A stretch of DNA of 8,682 nt from Desulfoprunum sp. (GCA_030696435.1 JAUYSF010000363.1:1-8682); one strand, 5' to 3'; positions 1 through 7,380 are shown, numbered from the stretch's first letter. Program-made: numbers and translations. The notes: a model not told the origin generated them from the sequence alone.

Positions 1-1994
1 CCGTCGATGCCGGGCGGCATGATCATATCCAGCATGATCAGATCGAACGGGCATTCTCTCAAACGGCGGATTGCAGCCTCGCCGCTGTCTACCGAGGTAA
101 CGGCATAACCGAGATGCGTCAGGATCTCGGAGGCAATCTGCCGCTGATTTTCAATGTCATCGACAACCAAAACGGACTGGCCGTGCCCCCTCAGAGGTTC
201 CTTCGCCTGACCGCCGGGCCTTTGTTCTGCAAGGCCGCCCTGCAGGGGCAGGTAAATTTGGAAGGTTGTGCCCTGGCCCTCGGTACTGTCGACAGTGATG
301 AACCCCTTGTGATCCACCACTGTGCCCCAAACGATCGCGAGACCCAGTCCCGTACCACTACGACCTAGCTTTTTCCGGGAAAAGAACGGATCAAAGATCT
401 GCTCCTGGAATTTCTCAGGGATACCTATGCCATTATCGGAAACGGTCAGCCTGACATAGTCGCCCTTCCGCCATGCCAGAAATCCCGGGGGTTGGCTGGT
501 CAGGGCAATCTGATCGAGACCGATGGATATCGTGCCGCCATCCGGCATGGCCTCGGCCGCGTTGGTCACAATATTCATCAGGCTATTGGAGAGATGGACT
601 GATGAGCCGGAAACCCAAAATGGTCCTGTCACAGTTGGCGCGACAATATCAATCGTGTCCTGCCTCCGAAGCAATGCCGCGTATTCAGCGCTTTCAAAGA
701 ATTCTCCTACGAGATGGCCCAGATCAACGGTCTCTTCAATTTTTATGCCTCGTCGTGCCAGGGTCAGGAGATCCCGGACGATGGCCGCTGCTTTTCGACC
801 TGCCGTCTGCATGGTTTCCAGCGGTTTACGCATGTTCGAGTCGACTGGCAGATTGGCGAGCAGCAGATCGGGATAGCTGACAATTCCTGAAAGGATATTG
901 TTGAGATCATGGGCAACGCCACCGGCAAGAATTCCGACCGCCTCCATTTTCTGAGCCTGCTGGAGGTTTTGCTGCATCTTCTGTTTTTCCTCCTCGGCCT
1001 TTTTCATCTCGGTGATGTCGGTGGCAATGGTCATTTTAGCCATAGAAATGCCAGGCCAGGGCACCATCTTCTCCCGATTCAGGTACCATCTGCCGGTTAT
1101 CGGATTATATGATTCTTGAATCAAGACGTGATCAGGCTTGTCCATTGTCTCAAGAAGCCGGGGAATCATGCAATGCTCACAAGGGGCATCCTCATTTCTG
1201 ATGGCCTTGTAACATCGCAGCCCCTCAATGGCAGCGGGAAAAACCTCTTTCGATTTCCTGTTGACATAAACAATTTCATAGGTCGATATGTCCGTGACAT
1301 TTATAGGGGAATCAACACCATCGAGTACAGCGCCAAAGCGTTCATATACTTCCAGCAGCTGTTTATTGGACATGCGCAGGGCCTCGGTCTTTTCCAGAAC
1401 CCGATCTTCAAGGCCTGCATTCAGGGCGGCAAGTTCTCGCGTCAGAAACAGGTTGTCAAGACGGGCGACGGTCATATGGACAATCTGATCGAGAAGAAAG
1501 AGCATCGATGCCAGTCTGTCTGGGCTGCCTTCCCGGTCGAAGAAGAGAAACAGGCCGTCGGCCACGATATGGCAATTGAAGGGAATGAGCAGGACGGATG
1601 AGGGGGCGAACACCTCACTGGAGAGGGTGGTCGAGAGGCCATCGAGAGAGTGGGATACAAAAGGCCCCTGTCGGAGTTCACGGCACAGATCCGGCCCCAG
1701 AGTAATCGGATACCCGACAGAGTCCTGAGCTGAAAAAGCCGCATAGGATTGAATCCGTACCAGATTGCCGCCAACAAGCCTGCCGCAGGTCACAAAGTGC
1801 AGATCTTTGAGAATGGAGATCCTCTCCAGCACCTGCCCGATGATTTCAACGGGGTTATCCAGGCCCTGGATCGCCGCTGCCACCAGCCCCAGCAACATGG
1901 CATCCTCGGCCCGTTCGGAGAGTTGGCTATTTTCTTCTTCGAGGACCGCAATGGTTGCGCGCAGAACATCTAGCTCTTTGCCGGGATCGTCCAT
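1..1994 (-). CDS. hybrid sensor histidine kinase with GAF-like, PAS, HisKA, ATPase and receiver domains (3' end cut by window edge)
   Basis: The frame stays open from the ATG to the left edge (664 residues visible). Seen: an N-terminal soluble GAF-like region (about 30-180), a charged coiled coil (about 185-215), a PAS domain (about 217-325) ending in [11 protein letters not shown], a second coil, a HisKA H-box VAHDLNN with phospho-acceptor His362, an ATPase N-box around Asn478, a DNGIGIP G-box from Asp520, a GTGLGLAI G2-box, then a receiver with acidic pair Asp612/Asp613 and phospho-acceptor Asp656. The receiver is truncated by the edge; perhaps 60 or more residues are missing. No membrane segment is seen, so the sensor is probably cytosolic. 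The PAS carries Cys261, Cys272 and Cys275 (C-x10-C-x2-C), suggesting redox or metal sensing (inference). The start is supported by GGAGG at 2000-2004, and the ATG shares its A with the TGA of the upstream hydrolase gene. The ligand and the output partner are unknown. Confidence 0.93.
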   Translation of the reverse strand, partial: MDDPGKELDVLRATIAVLEEENSQLSERAEDAMLLGLVAAAIQGLDNPVEIIGQVLERISILKDLHFVTCGRLVGGNLVRIQSYAAFSAQDSVGYPITLGPDLCRELRQGPFVSHSLDGLSTTLSSEVFAPSSVLLIPFNCHIVADGLFLFFDREGSPDRLASMLFLLDQIVHMTVARLDNLFLTRELAALNAGLEDRVLEKTEALRMSNKQLLEVYERFGAVLDGVDSPINVTDISTYEIVYVNRKSKEVFPAAIEGLRCYKAIRNEDAPCEHCMIPRLLETMDKPDHVLIQESYNPITGRWYLNREKMVPWPGISMAKMTIATDITEMKKAEEEKQKMQQNLQQAQKMEAVGILAGGVAHDLNNILSGIVSYPDLLLANLPVDSNMRKPLETMQTAGRKAAAIVRDLLTLARRGIKIEETVDLGHLVGEFFESAEYAALLRRQDTIDIVAPTVTGPFWVSGSSVHLSNSLMNIVTNAAEAMPDGGTISIGLDQIALTSQPPGFLAWRKGDYVRLTVSDNGIGIPEKFQEQIFDPFFSRKKLGRSGTGLGLAIVWGTVVDHKGFITVDSTEGQGTTFQIYLPLQGGLAEQRPGGQAKEPLRGHGQSVLVVDDIENQRQIASEILTHLGYAVTSVDSGEAAIRRLRECPFDLIMLDMIMPPGID

Positions 1995-2815
1995 CAGTCC
2001 CTCCAAAAAAAGCGGAGCAGCTCCCGGGCAACCAGCTCCGGTTCATCCTCCTGGATAAAATGGCCGCCTGTGGCTATTCGTGTGAGTTTGGCCTGAGGAA
2101 TATCTCTATGGAGCTTCTCCGAGATGGCCGCACTGAGGTAGACATCAGCATCGCCGCGCATAATATGCGTTGGGGTTGCAAGACGCTGGAGATCCTCTTC
2201 AATTTCGACAAGATGGCAGTTATTGAGACAGTCGGCAAAATGGAGAAAGGCTCGGCGGCCCTCGCGGGTCTTCATCGGTTTCCAGAAGAGATCCATCAGC
2301 TCTTTGCTCAATCGTTCTTTATGATAGAGGCCTCTGCGCACCACCAGGCGAAAGGCGCCGATATCGAGGGTGGCCATGGCGAATTGGCGGATGATCGGGG
2401 TGCGCATCGCGATGATCGGCTGCACCGGCCAGAAATCATGACCAACCGAGTTGATCAAGGTCAGATCGGAGAGCAGCTCCGGATATTTGATGGCAAAGAC
2501 CTGACCGATACCTCCGCCGATGTCGTGACCGACAAAGTGCAGAGGCCCAAGCGCCAGTTTTGTGATGAATGTCTGCAGGATAGCGGCGTGTTGGGGCAGG
2601 GAATACGGGACATCCAGCGGTTTGTCGGAATCGCCGCAACCGAGCAGATCGACACTGATCAGCCGGTAGCTGCCACTCAAGAGCGGTACGATATTGCGCC
2701 AGATAAAGGAATAGGTCGTGATTCCGTGCACCAGCAGGATCGTCTCACCTGCTCCTGCAGAGTGATATGCAATCTTGCAGCCGTCCACAGTGCACGTCGA
2801 TACCGTCTCTGCCAT
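1994..2815 (-). CDS. alpha/beta-hydrolase fold enzyme with Asp nucleophile (epoxide hydrolase/dehalogenase-like)
   Basis: A 273-residue alpha/beta hydrolase. Numbered from this start, seen motifs are LLVHG with the oxyanion HG at 30-31 and Trp39, the nucleophile elbow VGHDIGG with Asp98, the acid loop RGDAD with Asp224, and the catalytic His252 in GGHFIQEDEP. An Asp nucleophile is typical of epoxide hydrolases and dehalogenases rather than Ser esterases. The residue after it is Ile, not the Trp that supports halide binding in classical haloalkane dehalogenases, so that activity is less likely. The substrate is unknown. No signal peptide is seen. The start is uncertain: an ATG at 2822-2824 would add three residues, but its only Shine-Dalgarno (AAGGA, 2824-2828) overlaps that codon, whereas it lies 8 bases from the ATG chosen here. 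The stop overlaps the kinase start by one base, implying translational coupling and co-transcription with the kinase. Confidence 0.9.
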   Translation of the reverse strand: MAETVSTCTVDGCKIAYHSAGAGETILLVHGITTYSFIWRNIVPLLSGSYRLISVDLLGCGDSDKPLDVPYSLPQHAAILQTFITKLALGPLHFVGHDIGGGIGQVFAIKYPELLSDLTLINSVGHDFWPVQPIIAMRTPIIRQFAMATLDIGAFRLVVRRGLYHKERLSKELMDLFWKPMKTREGRRAFLHFADCLNNCHLVEIEEDLQRLATPTHIMRGDADVYLSAAISEKLHRDIPQAKLTRIATGGHFIQEDEPELVARELLRFFWRD

Positions 2816-3139
2816 CGCATCCATCCTTCAAAAAGGGGGGGGCGGATCAAAAACAAGGCTCTCTGGTGGTACGTCAACTATTCCTGCCGGGACAAGGACC
2901 TTCCTGAATTCCATTTCCAAATCAAGCGTTAACTTCGTCGGCTACACTGTGCGGCTCCTCATCGTACTCACGGTACTGTCTCGCCGCTTCTCGTATGCCT
3001 TCTTGTTTCCAGCTTGATGTAAACGGAATACGAAGGGGTGGTCTAAAAAGGCTATCAGTCTCTTGTCAAAACATCAATGGAATTACTTCTCAGCTGATCC
3101 ATTCTTGTACACATACCAGCCAGAAACAAAGCATGTCTG
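2816..3139. other. intergenic gap between the LysR and hydrolase genes, no convincing gene
   Basis: About 320 bases without a supported gene. It contains a palindromic repeat-like hairpin (listed separately), an 8-base G tract at 2835-2842 next to the hydrolase Shine-Dalgarno, and a perfect minus-strand TTGACA at 3064-3069. The best downstream -10 candidates at 17-18 bases (TTAGAC or TAGACC) are poor, so a hydrolase-operon promoter here is only a possibility. No clear Rho-independent terminator follows the LysR gene. Short open stretches on the minus strand lack start signals. Confidence 0.5.
2951..2987. repeat. palindromic intergenic element, REP-like hairpin
   Basis: GCGGC at 2951-2955 pairs with GCCGC at 2983-2987, and an inner GTAC at 2964-2967 pairs with GTAC at 2973-2976 around a 5-base loop, giving an interrupted stem. 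The flanks (about 2930-3020) look like intergenic palindromic elements I associate from memory with Desulfobacterota genomes. Only one copy is visible here, so calling it a dispersed repeat is inference. Confidence 0.35.
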
Positions 3140-4033
3140 TCATCTCTCAGGCTGAGCTTTTTCGAGCAGAAAGTTGATAAAGGTCTCGGCCGCAATCGAA
3201 ATCGGCAGGTTTTTTGGTATAACAAGGCCCACCTTTCTGGCAGGGATAGCAGGACTCACCGGCAGCTGAACAAGCAGCCCCCGGGCCAGTTCGTCTTCAA
3301 CGAAATTTCTGATCACCAGGGCTATACCAAGGCCGATCCTGGCAAAATCTATGAGAAAATCCATACTGCCGATCTCGATTTCCGGCTGCAGGACAACCTG
3401 CTTTTCCGCCAGATAGTCATCGATATACCGGCGCGTCACATTGTCTTTTTCCAGCATCATCAGGGGATAGCTGCTCAGGGCAGCGAGCGGGACCGACTCA
3501 GGCAACTCGGGATATTTTTTTGCGGCCACGAAGATATCCTCAATGGTCAGCAGCTCATGATAGATAAAACCCGAGCGGTCGCGGGGGATGCTGATGATGC
3601 CGAAATCGATCAGTCCCTGCGTCAGTAAATTCAGGGTTTCGGATGAAGTGCGGTTGATGATCGTGATCCTGATACCCGGATATTGCTGATGAAAAACTTC
3701 GAGGTGCGGGATGAAGTAGTAGCGGCAAAGGGTATTGCTTATGCCGATCTTGACCAGGCCTTCCTGTTTATTCCTGATCTTTTTCAGCACCTGCTCGCCA
3801 TTCTGCAGATGCCCGAAGGCCTCCTGCACGTAGCCAAAGAGAATCTGCCCCTCCGTGGTGAGCGATACGCCTCGCGAGCCGCGGATAAACAGGGTGCAGC
3901 CGGTGAGATCCTCCAGTTTTTTGATGGATTTGCTGACGGCCGGCTGACTGACGAAAAGTTGTCCGGCCGCAGTCGAAATGTTGCCGCAACGGCCAACGGT
4001 ATAGAACACCTTGTAGAGCTCAGCATCGATCAT
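3140..4033 (-). CDS. LysR-type transcriptional regulator
   Basis: 297 residues, the usual family length. The N-terminal winged helix-turn-helix (about 1-60) includes GNISTAAGQLFVSQPAVSKS and the typical KKLEDLTG...LFIRGSRGVSLTTEG wing. A linker helix follows, then a LysR substrate-binding domain from about residue 90 (VKIGISNTLCRYYFIPHLEVF) to the C-terminus. It is divergent from the LeuCD-family operon with 151 bases between starts, the classic arrangement in which the regulator controls its neighbour in response to a pathway metabolite (inference from context). The ATG is preceded by GAGG at about 7 bases. The effector is unknown; a substrate or product of the adjacent hydro-lyase is the natural candidate. 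Confidence 0.94.
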   Translation of the reverse strand: MIDAELYKVFYTVGRCGNISTAAGQLFVSQPAVSKSIKKLEDLTGCTLFIRGSRGVSLTTEGQILFGYVQEAFGHLQNGEQVLKKIRNKQEGLVKIGISNTLCRYYFIPHLEVFHQQYPGIRITIINRTSSETLNLLTQGLIDFGIISIPRDRSGFIYHELLTIEDIFVAAKKYPELPESVPLAALSSYPLMMLEKDNVTRRYIDDYLAEKQVVLQPEIEIGSMDFLIDFARIGLGIALVIRNFVEDELARGLLVQLPVSPAIPARKVGLVIPKNLPISIAAETFINFLLEKAQPER

Positions 4034-4184
4034 GACATAACCTCAGATTATAACTTACATGAGAAACGTGTATTTTTCTTATACCAAAAGGTCGTGTAGA
4101 TGTTCAATCAGGAAATGCGGAGGGAGGCCAAATCTGCACAGGTGTGTTCATGATCGTTAACCCAAACTACAAGGAGCTTAAGCA
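4034..4184. promoter_or_regulatory. divergent regulatory region with LysR-box-like inverted repeats
   Basis: ATAA-N7-TTAT at 4037-4051 fits the LysR T-N11-A rule (T4038, A4050), and a second inverted repeat, TACA-N9-TGTA, lies at 4056-4072. Both are close to the regulator start, as expected for autoregulatory sites. A minus-strand promoter candidate is TTGAAC (4102-4107), 18 bases, TATAAG (4078-4083); a perfect minus-strand TATAAT also lies at 4047-4052 with a weak -35. No strong plus-strand promoter is visible for the hydro-lyase operon, consistent with activator dependence. The operon's Shine-Dalgarno AAGGAG is at 4171-4176. Confidence 0.45.
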
Positions 4185-5438
4185 ATGAATGCCGTTGAGA
4201 AAATCATCGCAGCCCACAGCAAAAATGCCGTGGTGCGGCCGGGCCAGATCGTCGATGTCAACCTCGATTGTGTGATGGCCAACGACGCCACCGCCACCCT
4301 GGCCATCGATATCTTCAGCAATAAGCTGGCGGCCGACCAGGTCTTCGACGCCGAAAAGGTGATTCTGGTCATGGATCACTATACCCCGAGCAGCTCGATT
4401 GATGCCGCCGACACGCACAATAAGATGCGCCGGTTTGCCAGGGAGCAGGGCCTGCCGCATGTCTATGACGGCAGTGGCGTCTGCCATCAGCTCATGATGG
4501 AACACCATGTTCGACCCGGCCAGCTGATCATCGGGGCCGATTCCCACACCTGCACCTACGGGGCGTTGGGGGCGCTGGCCACCGGCATGGGCTCGACCGA
4601 TATCGCCGTGGCCTGGCAGCAAGGCACGATCTGGATGAAGGTGCCGGAATCGATCAGAATTATGGTGGAAGGCGAGTGGCCGGTTCATGCCTCGGCCAAG
4701 GATCTGATCCTCAAGGTGATCGGCGATCTGACCGCCCGCGGGGCCACCTATAAGGCCATGTGCTTTACCGGCCCAGCGATTCAGGCGCTGGATCTCTCCG
4801 GGCGCATGACCATCTGCAATATGGCCATCGAGGCCGGTGCCAAGTTTGCCTATATCCAGCCGGATGCCAAGACTCAGGAGTACATGCAGAAAGCGGGTCG
4901 AGAGGTCTACGATATTTTCTTTGACGACGAGGATGCCGAGTATGAACGAGAGCTCCAATATGATGTAAGCGATCTGGCACCGCAGATCGCCTTTCCGCAC
5001 AGCGTCGATAATGTCAGGGATATAACTGCTTTTGAGGGGATGGCAATTGATGAGATCTTTCTCGGGGCCTGTACCAACGGCCGCTATGAGGATCTGGAGA
5101 TTGCCGCCGCCATCCTGAAAGATCGCAAAATTGCGACAACCGTGCGCCTGTTGGTCACACCTGCCTCAAAAGAGATCTTTCTCCGGGCCATGGAGGCCGG
5201 GCTGATCGCCACATTGATGGAGAGCGGGGCCATGATCGCCAATCCAGGCTGCAGTGCCTGCTTCGGCGGCACCGGCGGCATTCTCGGCAAAGGCGAACGG
5301 TTACTCACCACCGCCAACCGCAATTTCAGAGGCCGGGTGGGCAGCGCCGACAGCGAAATCTATCTGGCCGGCCCTGCGACGATAGCGGCATCGGCCATCA
5401 CCGGCACAATAACCGATCCGCGGAGGATAGAGAGATGA
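4185..5438 (+). CDS. LeuC/HacA-family hydro-lyase large subunit (3-isopropylmalate dehydratase-like, 4Fe-4S)
   Basis: 417 residues, matching the short archaeal-type LeuC/homoaconitase large subunits rather than the roughly 470-residue proteobacterial LeuC. Seen: MDHYTPSSS near the N-terminus, the signature GADSHTCTYGALGALATGMG, and the three [4Fe-4S] ligands Cys296 (ACTNGR), Cys356 and Cys359 (NPGCSACFGG). It catalyses dehydration/rehydration isomerisation of a 2- or 3-hydroxy diacid together with the small subunit encoded next. The ATG has AAGGAG 8 bases upstream, and the gene overlaps its partner by 4 bases (ATGA). The family includes isopropylmalate, homoaconitate, 2-methylmalate/citraconate and 2,3-dimethylmalate enzymes. 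No leuA, leuB or synthase gene is nearby, so the leucine pathway is not established and I give no symbol. It is notably GC-rich. Confidence 0.93.
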   Translation: MNAVEKIIAAHSKNAVVRPGQIVDVNLDCVMANDATATLAIDIFSNKLAADQVFDAEKVILVMDHYTPSSSIDAADTHNKMRRFAREQGLPHVYDGSGVCHQLMMEHHVRPGQLIIGADSHTCTYGALGALATGMGSTDIAVAWQQGTIWMKVPESIRIMVEGEWPVHASAKDLILKVIGDLTARGATYKAMCFTGPAIQALDLSGRMTICNMAIEAGAKFAYIQPDAKTQEYMQKAGREVYDIFFDDEDAEYERELQYDVSDLAPQIAFPHSVDNVRDITAFEGMAIDEIFLGACTNGRYEDLEIAAAILKDRKIATTVRLLVTPASKEIFLRAMEAGLIATLMESGAMIANPGCSACFGGTGGILGKGERLLTTANRNFRGRVGSADSEIYLAGPATIAASAITGTITDPRRIER

Positions 5439-5902
5439 TTACAGGAAAGGCCATAGCATTCGGCAACAATATCGATACGGATCAGATTATCGGCGCGCAG
5501 TACCTGACCCTGCCGACCATCACCCAGATGTCCGAGCATCTTTTCGAACACCATACCCAATTCACCGAGCACTTTACCAAAGGCGATATCGTCGTCGGCG
5601 GTGAGAATTTCGGCTGCGGTTCCTCGCGCGAACAGGCCCCGGCAGTGCTCAAAGAATGCGGCGTGGCGGCCATCGTGGCCGCAAGCTTCGCCCGCATCTT
5701 CTTCCGTAACGCCATCAACCTCGGCATCCGACTAATCGAATGCCCTGCGGCAGCCGAGATCAGCGCCGGGGATAGGCTGGCGATCGACCATGACCACCTG
5801 TGCAACCTGACTACCGGCCAGGAATATCCAATCGAGCCTCTGCCAGATTTCCTGCAGGCCATTGTCGACCGCGGCGGGGTGATCGGACGTCTGCAGAAAT
5901 AA
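5435..5902 (+). CDS. LeuD/HacB-family hydro-lyase small subunit
   Basis: 155 residues, the length of short archaeal-type LeuD subunits. Seen: GNNIDTDQIIG at the N-terminus, the conserved GENFGCGSSREQAP (about 56-69), and AASFARIFFRNAINLG. It forms the swivelling domain that closes the active site of the large subunit. The loop after the DTD motif, which sets substrate choice in this family, reads YLTLPTI from residue 23; leucine-type and homoaconitase-type loops known to me are closer to YLVYT or YLRT, so specificity is uncertain. Translation is coupled to the large subunit by the ATGA overlap, with its own GGAGG at 5422-5426, 8 bases from the ATG. It converges with the beta-helix gene after 18 bases. 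Confidence 0.92.
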   Translation: MITGKAIAFGNNIDTDQIIGAQYLTLPTITQMSEHLFEHHTQFTEHFTKGDIVVGGENFGCGSSREQAPAVLKECGVAAIVAASFARIFFRNAINLGIRLIECPAAAEISAGDRLAIDHDHLCNLTTGQEYPIEPLPDFLQAIVDRGGVIGRLQK

Positions 5903-5903
5903 G

Positions 5904-5935
5904 TCGGAATATTGAGACCTTTATTCAATCACCGA
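5904..5935. terminator. stem-loop between convergent genes, possible bidirectional terminator
   Basis: TCGG (5904-5907) pairs with CCGA (5932-5935) and ATTGA (5911-5915) with TCAAT (5925-5929), with a small interior loop and a 9-base apical loop. It sits between the small-subunit stop and the convergent beta-helix stop and overlaps the latter. There is no strong T tract on either side, so termination is only suggested by position. Confidence 0.3.
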
Positions 5936-7045
5936 GTTGGAAACTTGGGGCGAGCCGTTGGCGAGGGAGAAGATGCCTGGGAAACCCTGTGTCTCAAAAC
6001 CGTCACTGAGATTGTTACGGAGCAGTGAGTTGTTGATGATGAGCGAGCCGCTGCGGTCATTGCTGACAAAGAAAATGGCGCCACCGCCCTCGTTGGCATG
6101 GTTGTCCTTCATGGTGACATTGCAGAGGCTTAAGGTGAAGTTATTACCATCATTGTAGATAGCGCCTCCGCTGCCGCCTCCTGGGGTCCCGGGGCGCTGC
6201 GGGTTGGCACCATGGCCTACGGCCCTGTTGTAGCTGAAGAGCGAGTTGATCACCGTGTAGGAGACACCGATACTCGAAAGTCCACCACCATTGGAACAGG
6301 AATTGCCAAGTCCTTCGGCACCACCAAACACCGAATTGATCACATAGACGGGTAGGTCATGGGACTGGTCGAAAACTCGCACCGCCGCGCCTCCGACATC
6401 GGGTCCGGTATCGGCACAGGCATTCTCAGTAAAACGGCAGTTAGCAATCTTAAAACGCCCGCCACGGACCCAGATCGCACCGCCACCATCAGTATTCTCC
6501 GTGCCTTCCTGAAAGCCACGGGTGAAGTGAAGGTTCTGTACAGTGAGTTGGGGATGATCCTGATCCTGGCAATGCGAGGTTGTCCAGATCTGATCAGAGT
6601 CGCAGGTATTCATATAGAGAATCCTGCGAACCCCGCCTCCACTGAGAGTTACCTTGCCACCACCGTCAAGGACAATCTTTGGCCCAGTGTTATTGAAGAT
6701 TTTGGCGGTCTCCTCCATCGTGATGGTCACGGGATCCGGACCGCAATTGAAGGTGATTATTCCACCCTCGGCAACGGCGGAAACAACAGCGGCACTGGTA
6801 CAGCTGACGGGATTACCGTTGCCGATGACATGATCGGGTTGTGAGATGTTCTCTGCCATAGCCTCGACAGGAACTTGACAGTAACCGTTGTTAGGAATAT
6901 CAGGAAAATCCGTTCCCGATCCGGTCCTGGCATGGCTGAGAATCGCCGGCAAAAGGATTGACAGGAGAGAGTCATCGTCCGCCCTGCAAGTGACTGCAGA
7001 TAATAGGAGGATGAAGATTAACAAGGGATGAATGAAAGCAGGCAT
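5921..7045 (-). CDS. secreted right-handed parallel beta-helix repeat protein
   Basis: 374 residues. A signal peptide is evident (MPAFIHPLLIFILLLSAVTC), probably cut after CRA near residue 22; the AVTC sequence is a poor lipobox. The body has glycine-rich beta-helix coils: DGGGKVTLSGGG, GGGAIWVRGG, SNGGGLSSIG, GGGSGGAIYNDGNNF, EGGGAIFFVSND, each followed by NS or N-rich turns typical of right-handed parallel beta-helices (pectate-lyase-like or adhesin folds). Several cysteines suggest disulfides in an exported protein. No autotransporter barrel or sorting signal is seen; the chain ends on a helix rung (SNSVIE), which may be natural. An upstream GTG at 7232-7234 extends the frame by 63 residues but would bury the signal peptide, so this ATG is chosen despite a weak ribosome site (GGTG, 6 bases upstream). 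Function is unknown; carbohydrate or surface binding is a guess. Confidence 0.82.
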   Translation of the reverse strand: MPAFIHPLLIFILLLSAVTCRADDDSLLSILLPAILSHARTGSGTDFPDIPNNGYCQVPVEAMAENISQPDHVIGNGNPVSCTSAAVVSAVAEGGIITFNCGPDPVTITMEETAKIFNNTGPKIVLDGGGKVTLSGGGVRRILYMNTCDSDQIWTTSHCQDQDHPQLTVQNLHFTRGFQEGTENTDGGGAIWVRGGRFKIANCRFTENACADTGPDVGGAAVRVFDQSHDLPVYVINSVFGGAEGLGNSCSNGGGLSSIGVSYTVINSLFSYNRAVGHGANPQRPGTPGGGSGGAIYNDGNNFTLSLCNVTMKDNHANEGGGAIFFVSNDRSGSLIINNSLLRNNLSDGFETQGFPGIFSLANGSPQVSNSVIE

Positions 7046-7084
7046 GTGTGGCACCGTGATTATTCTGGTTAAGCTTATCGATGA

Positions 7085-7140
7085 TAAAAAGCGGCTTCGC
7101 GGACATGGTCCAAGGGCTAAACCCAGCAAGGAAAGCCGCT
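7085..7140 (-). terminator. branched leader hairpin with terminator-like T tract upstream of the beta-helix gene
   Basis: Perfect 8-bp arms AGCGGCTT (7090-7097) and AAGCCGCT (7133-7140) enclose two small hairpins, GGAC/GTCC (7101-7111) and GGG/CCC (7114-7124), so the fold is a three-way junction. On the minus strand the last arm runs straight into TTTTT, as in a Rho-independent terminator or attenuator, about 40 bases before the beta-helix start. CCAGC (7123-7127) can instead pair with GCTGG (7150-7154), a possible alternative fold. I do not recognise a known riboswitch class. Confidence 0.4.
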
Positions 7141-7221
7141 CCTCGGCCCGCTGGCGATCACTGTGGCCTCGGCTCGGCTCGGTTGCCGGAGTCGAAAACC
7201 ATCGGAGTCGAGGGGAAGTGG

Positions 7222-7252
7222 CAGGCGGTGTCACATGCCAACGCCTGTTTTT
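7222..7252 (+). terminator. terminator-like stem-loop, plus strand
   Basis: CAGGCG (7222-7227) pairs with CGCCTG (7242-7247) across a 14-base loop and is followed by TTTTT (7248-7252). No plus-strand gene is found just upstream, so its role is unclear; it may be a relic of the rearrangement in this region. Confidence 0.3.
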
Positions 7253-7380
7253 AGCAGAGCCAAAAGCAGAATCTGCCCGACAGCAACCCTACCCCGCACG
7301 TCTCCAAGCAGACGCTGGTTGATTTCCAACTCGATGCCGAGGTAGGCAGCCCCGTTGAAGTGGCGACCACCATGAGAAGG
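7231..7380 (-). pseudogene. start-less gene fragment sharing the frame of the truncated gene at the right edge
   Basis: A minus-strand frame runs from just after an in-frame TAA (7381-7383) to a TGA at 7231-7233. It has no start codon or ribosome site. Its middle (EINQRLLGDVRGRVAVGQIL) is identical at DNA level to the 3' part of the gene at the right edge, after which the two differ: LLALLKTGVGM here against RDAVFRAEMGI there. Upstream of the shared block it reads HFNGAAYLGIEL. The simplest reading is a duplicated, broken 3' fragment of the right-hand gene. The family is not recognised. Confidence 0.5.
7266..7327. repeat. left copy of a 62-base direct repeat
   Basis: Identical over all 62 bases to 8621-8682, in the same orientation. 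The left junction is sharp: the bases before 7266 (caaaa) differ from those before 8621 (atcac). The right limit of the repeat is not known because the second copy reaches the window edge. The two copies bracket the HDOD gene and its promoter, with a spacing of 1355 bases. Confidence 0.95.

Noticed and set aside
2828..2914. 28-codon minus-strand frame in line with the hydrolase and ending two codons before its first ATG
   Set aside because: No Shine-Dalgarno before its ATG and no conserved features; probably chance, although it could act as a leader peptide.
1955..2932. Long plus-strand open frame over the hydrolase gene
   Set aside because: It is antisense to a hydrolase with a full catalytic motif set and has no recognisable domain or ribosome site.
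4167..5000. Long minus-strand open frame over the large hydro-lyase subunit
   Set aside because: Antisense shadow of a GC-rich gene with clear Fe-S ligands and signatures; its composition is rich in Gly/His/Asp repeats without a fold signature.
6359..6844. Plus-strand open frame across the beta-helix gene
   Set aside because: The opposite strand carries a signal peptide and repeated beta-helix rungs; this frame shows neither motifs nor a ribosome site.
7090..7140. Cloverleaf-like fold considered as a tRNA or integron attC site
   Set aside because: No T-loop, anticodon arm or CCA end, and no attC core sites; stems are too short for a tRNA.
7168..7211. CTCGG repeated three times and CGGAGTCGA repeated twice with a 16-base period
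   Set aside because: Too short and too few units to call a CRISPR array or functional iterons.
7046..7234. N-terminal extension of the beta-helix gene from a GTG start
   Set aside because: It would place 63 residues before a clear signal peptide and crosses the terminator-like stem.
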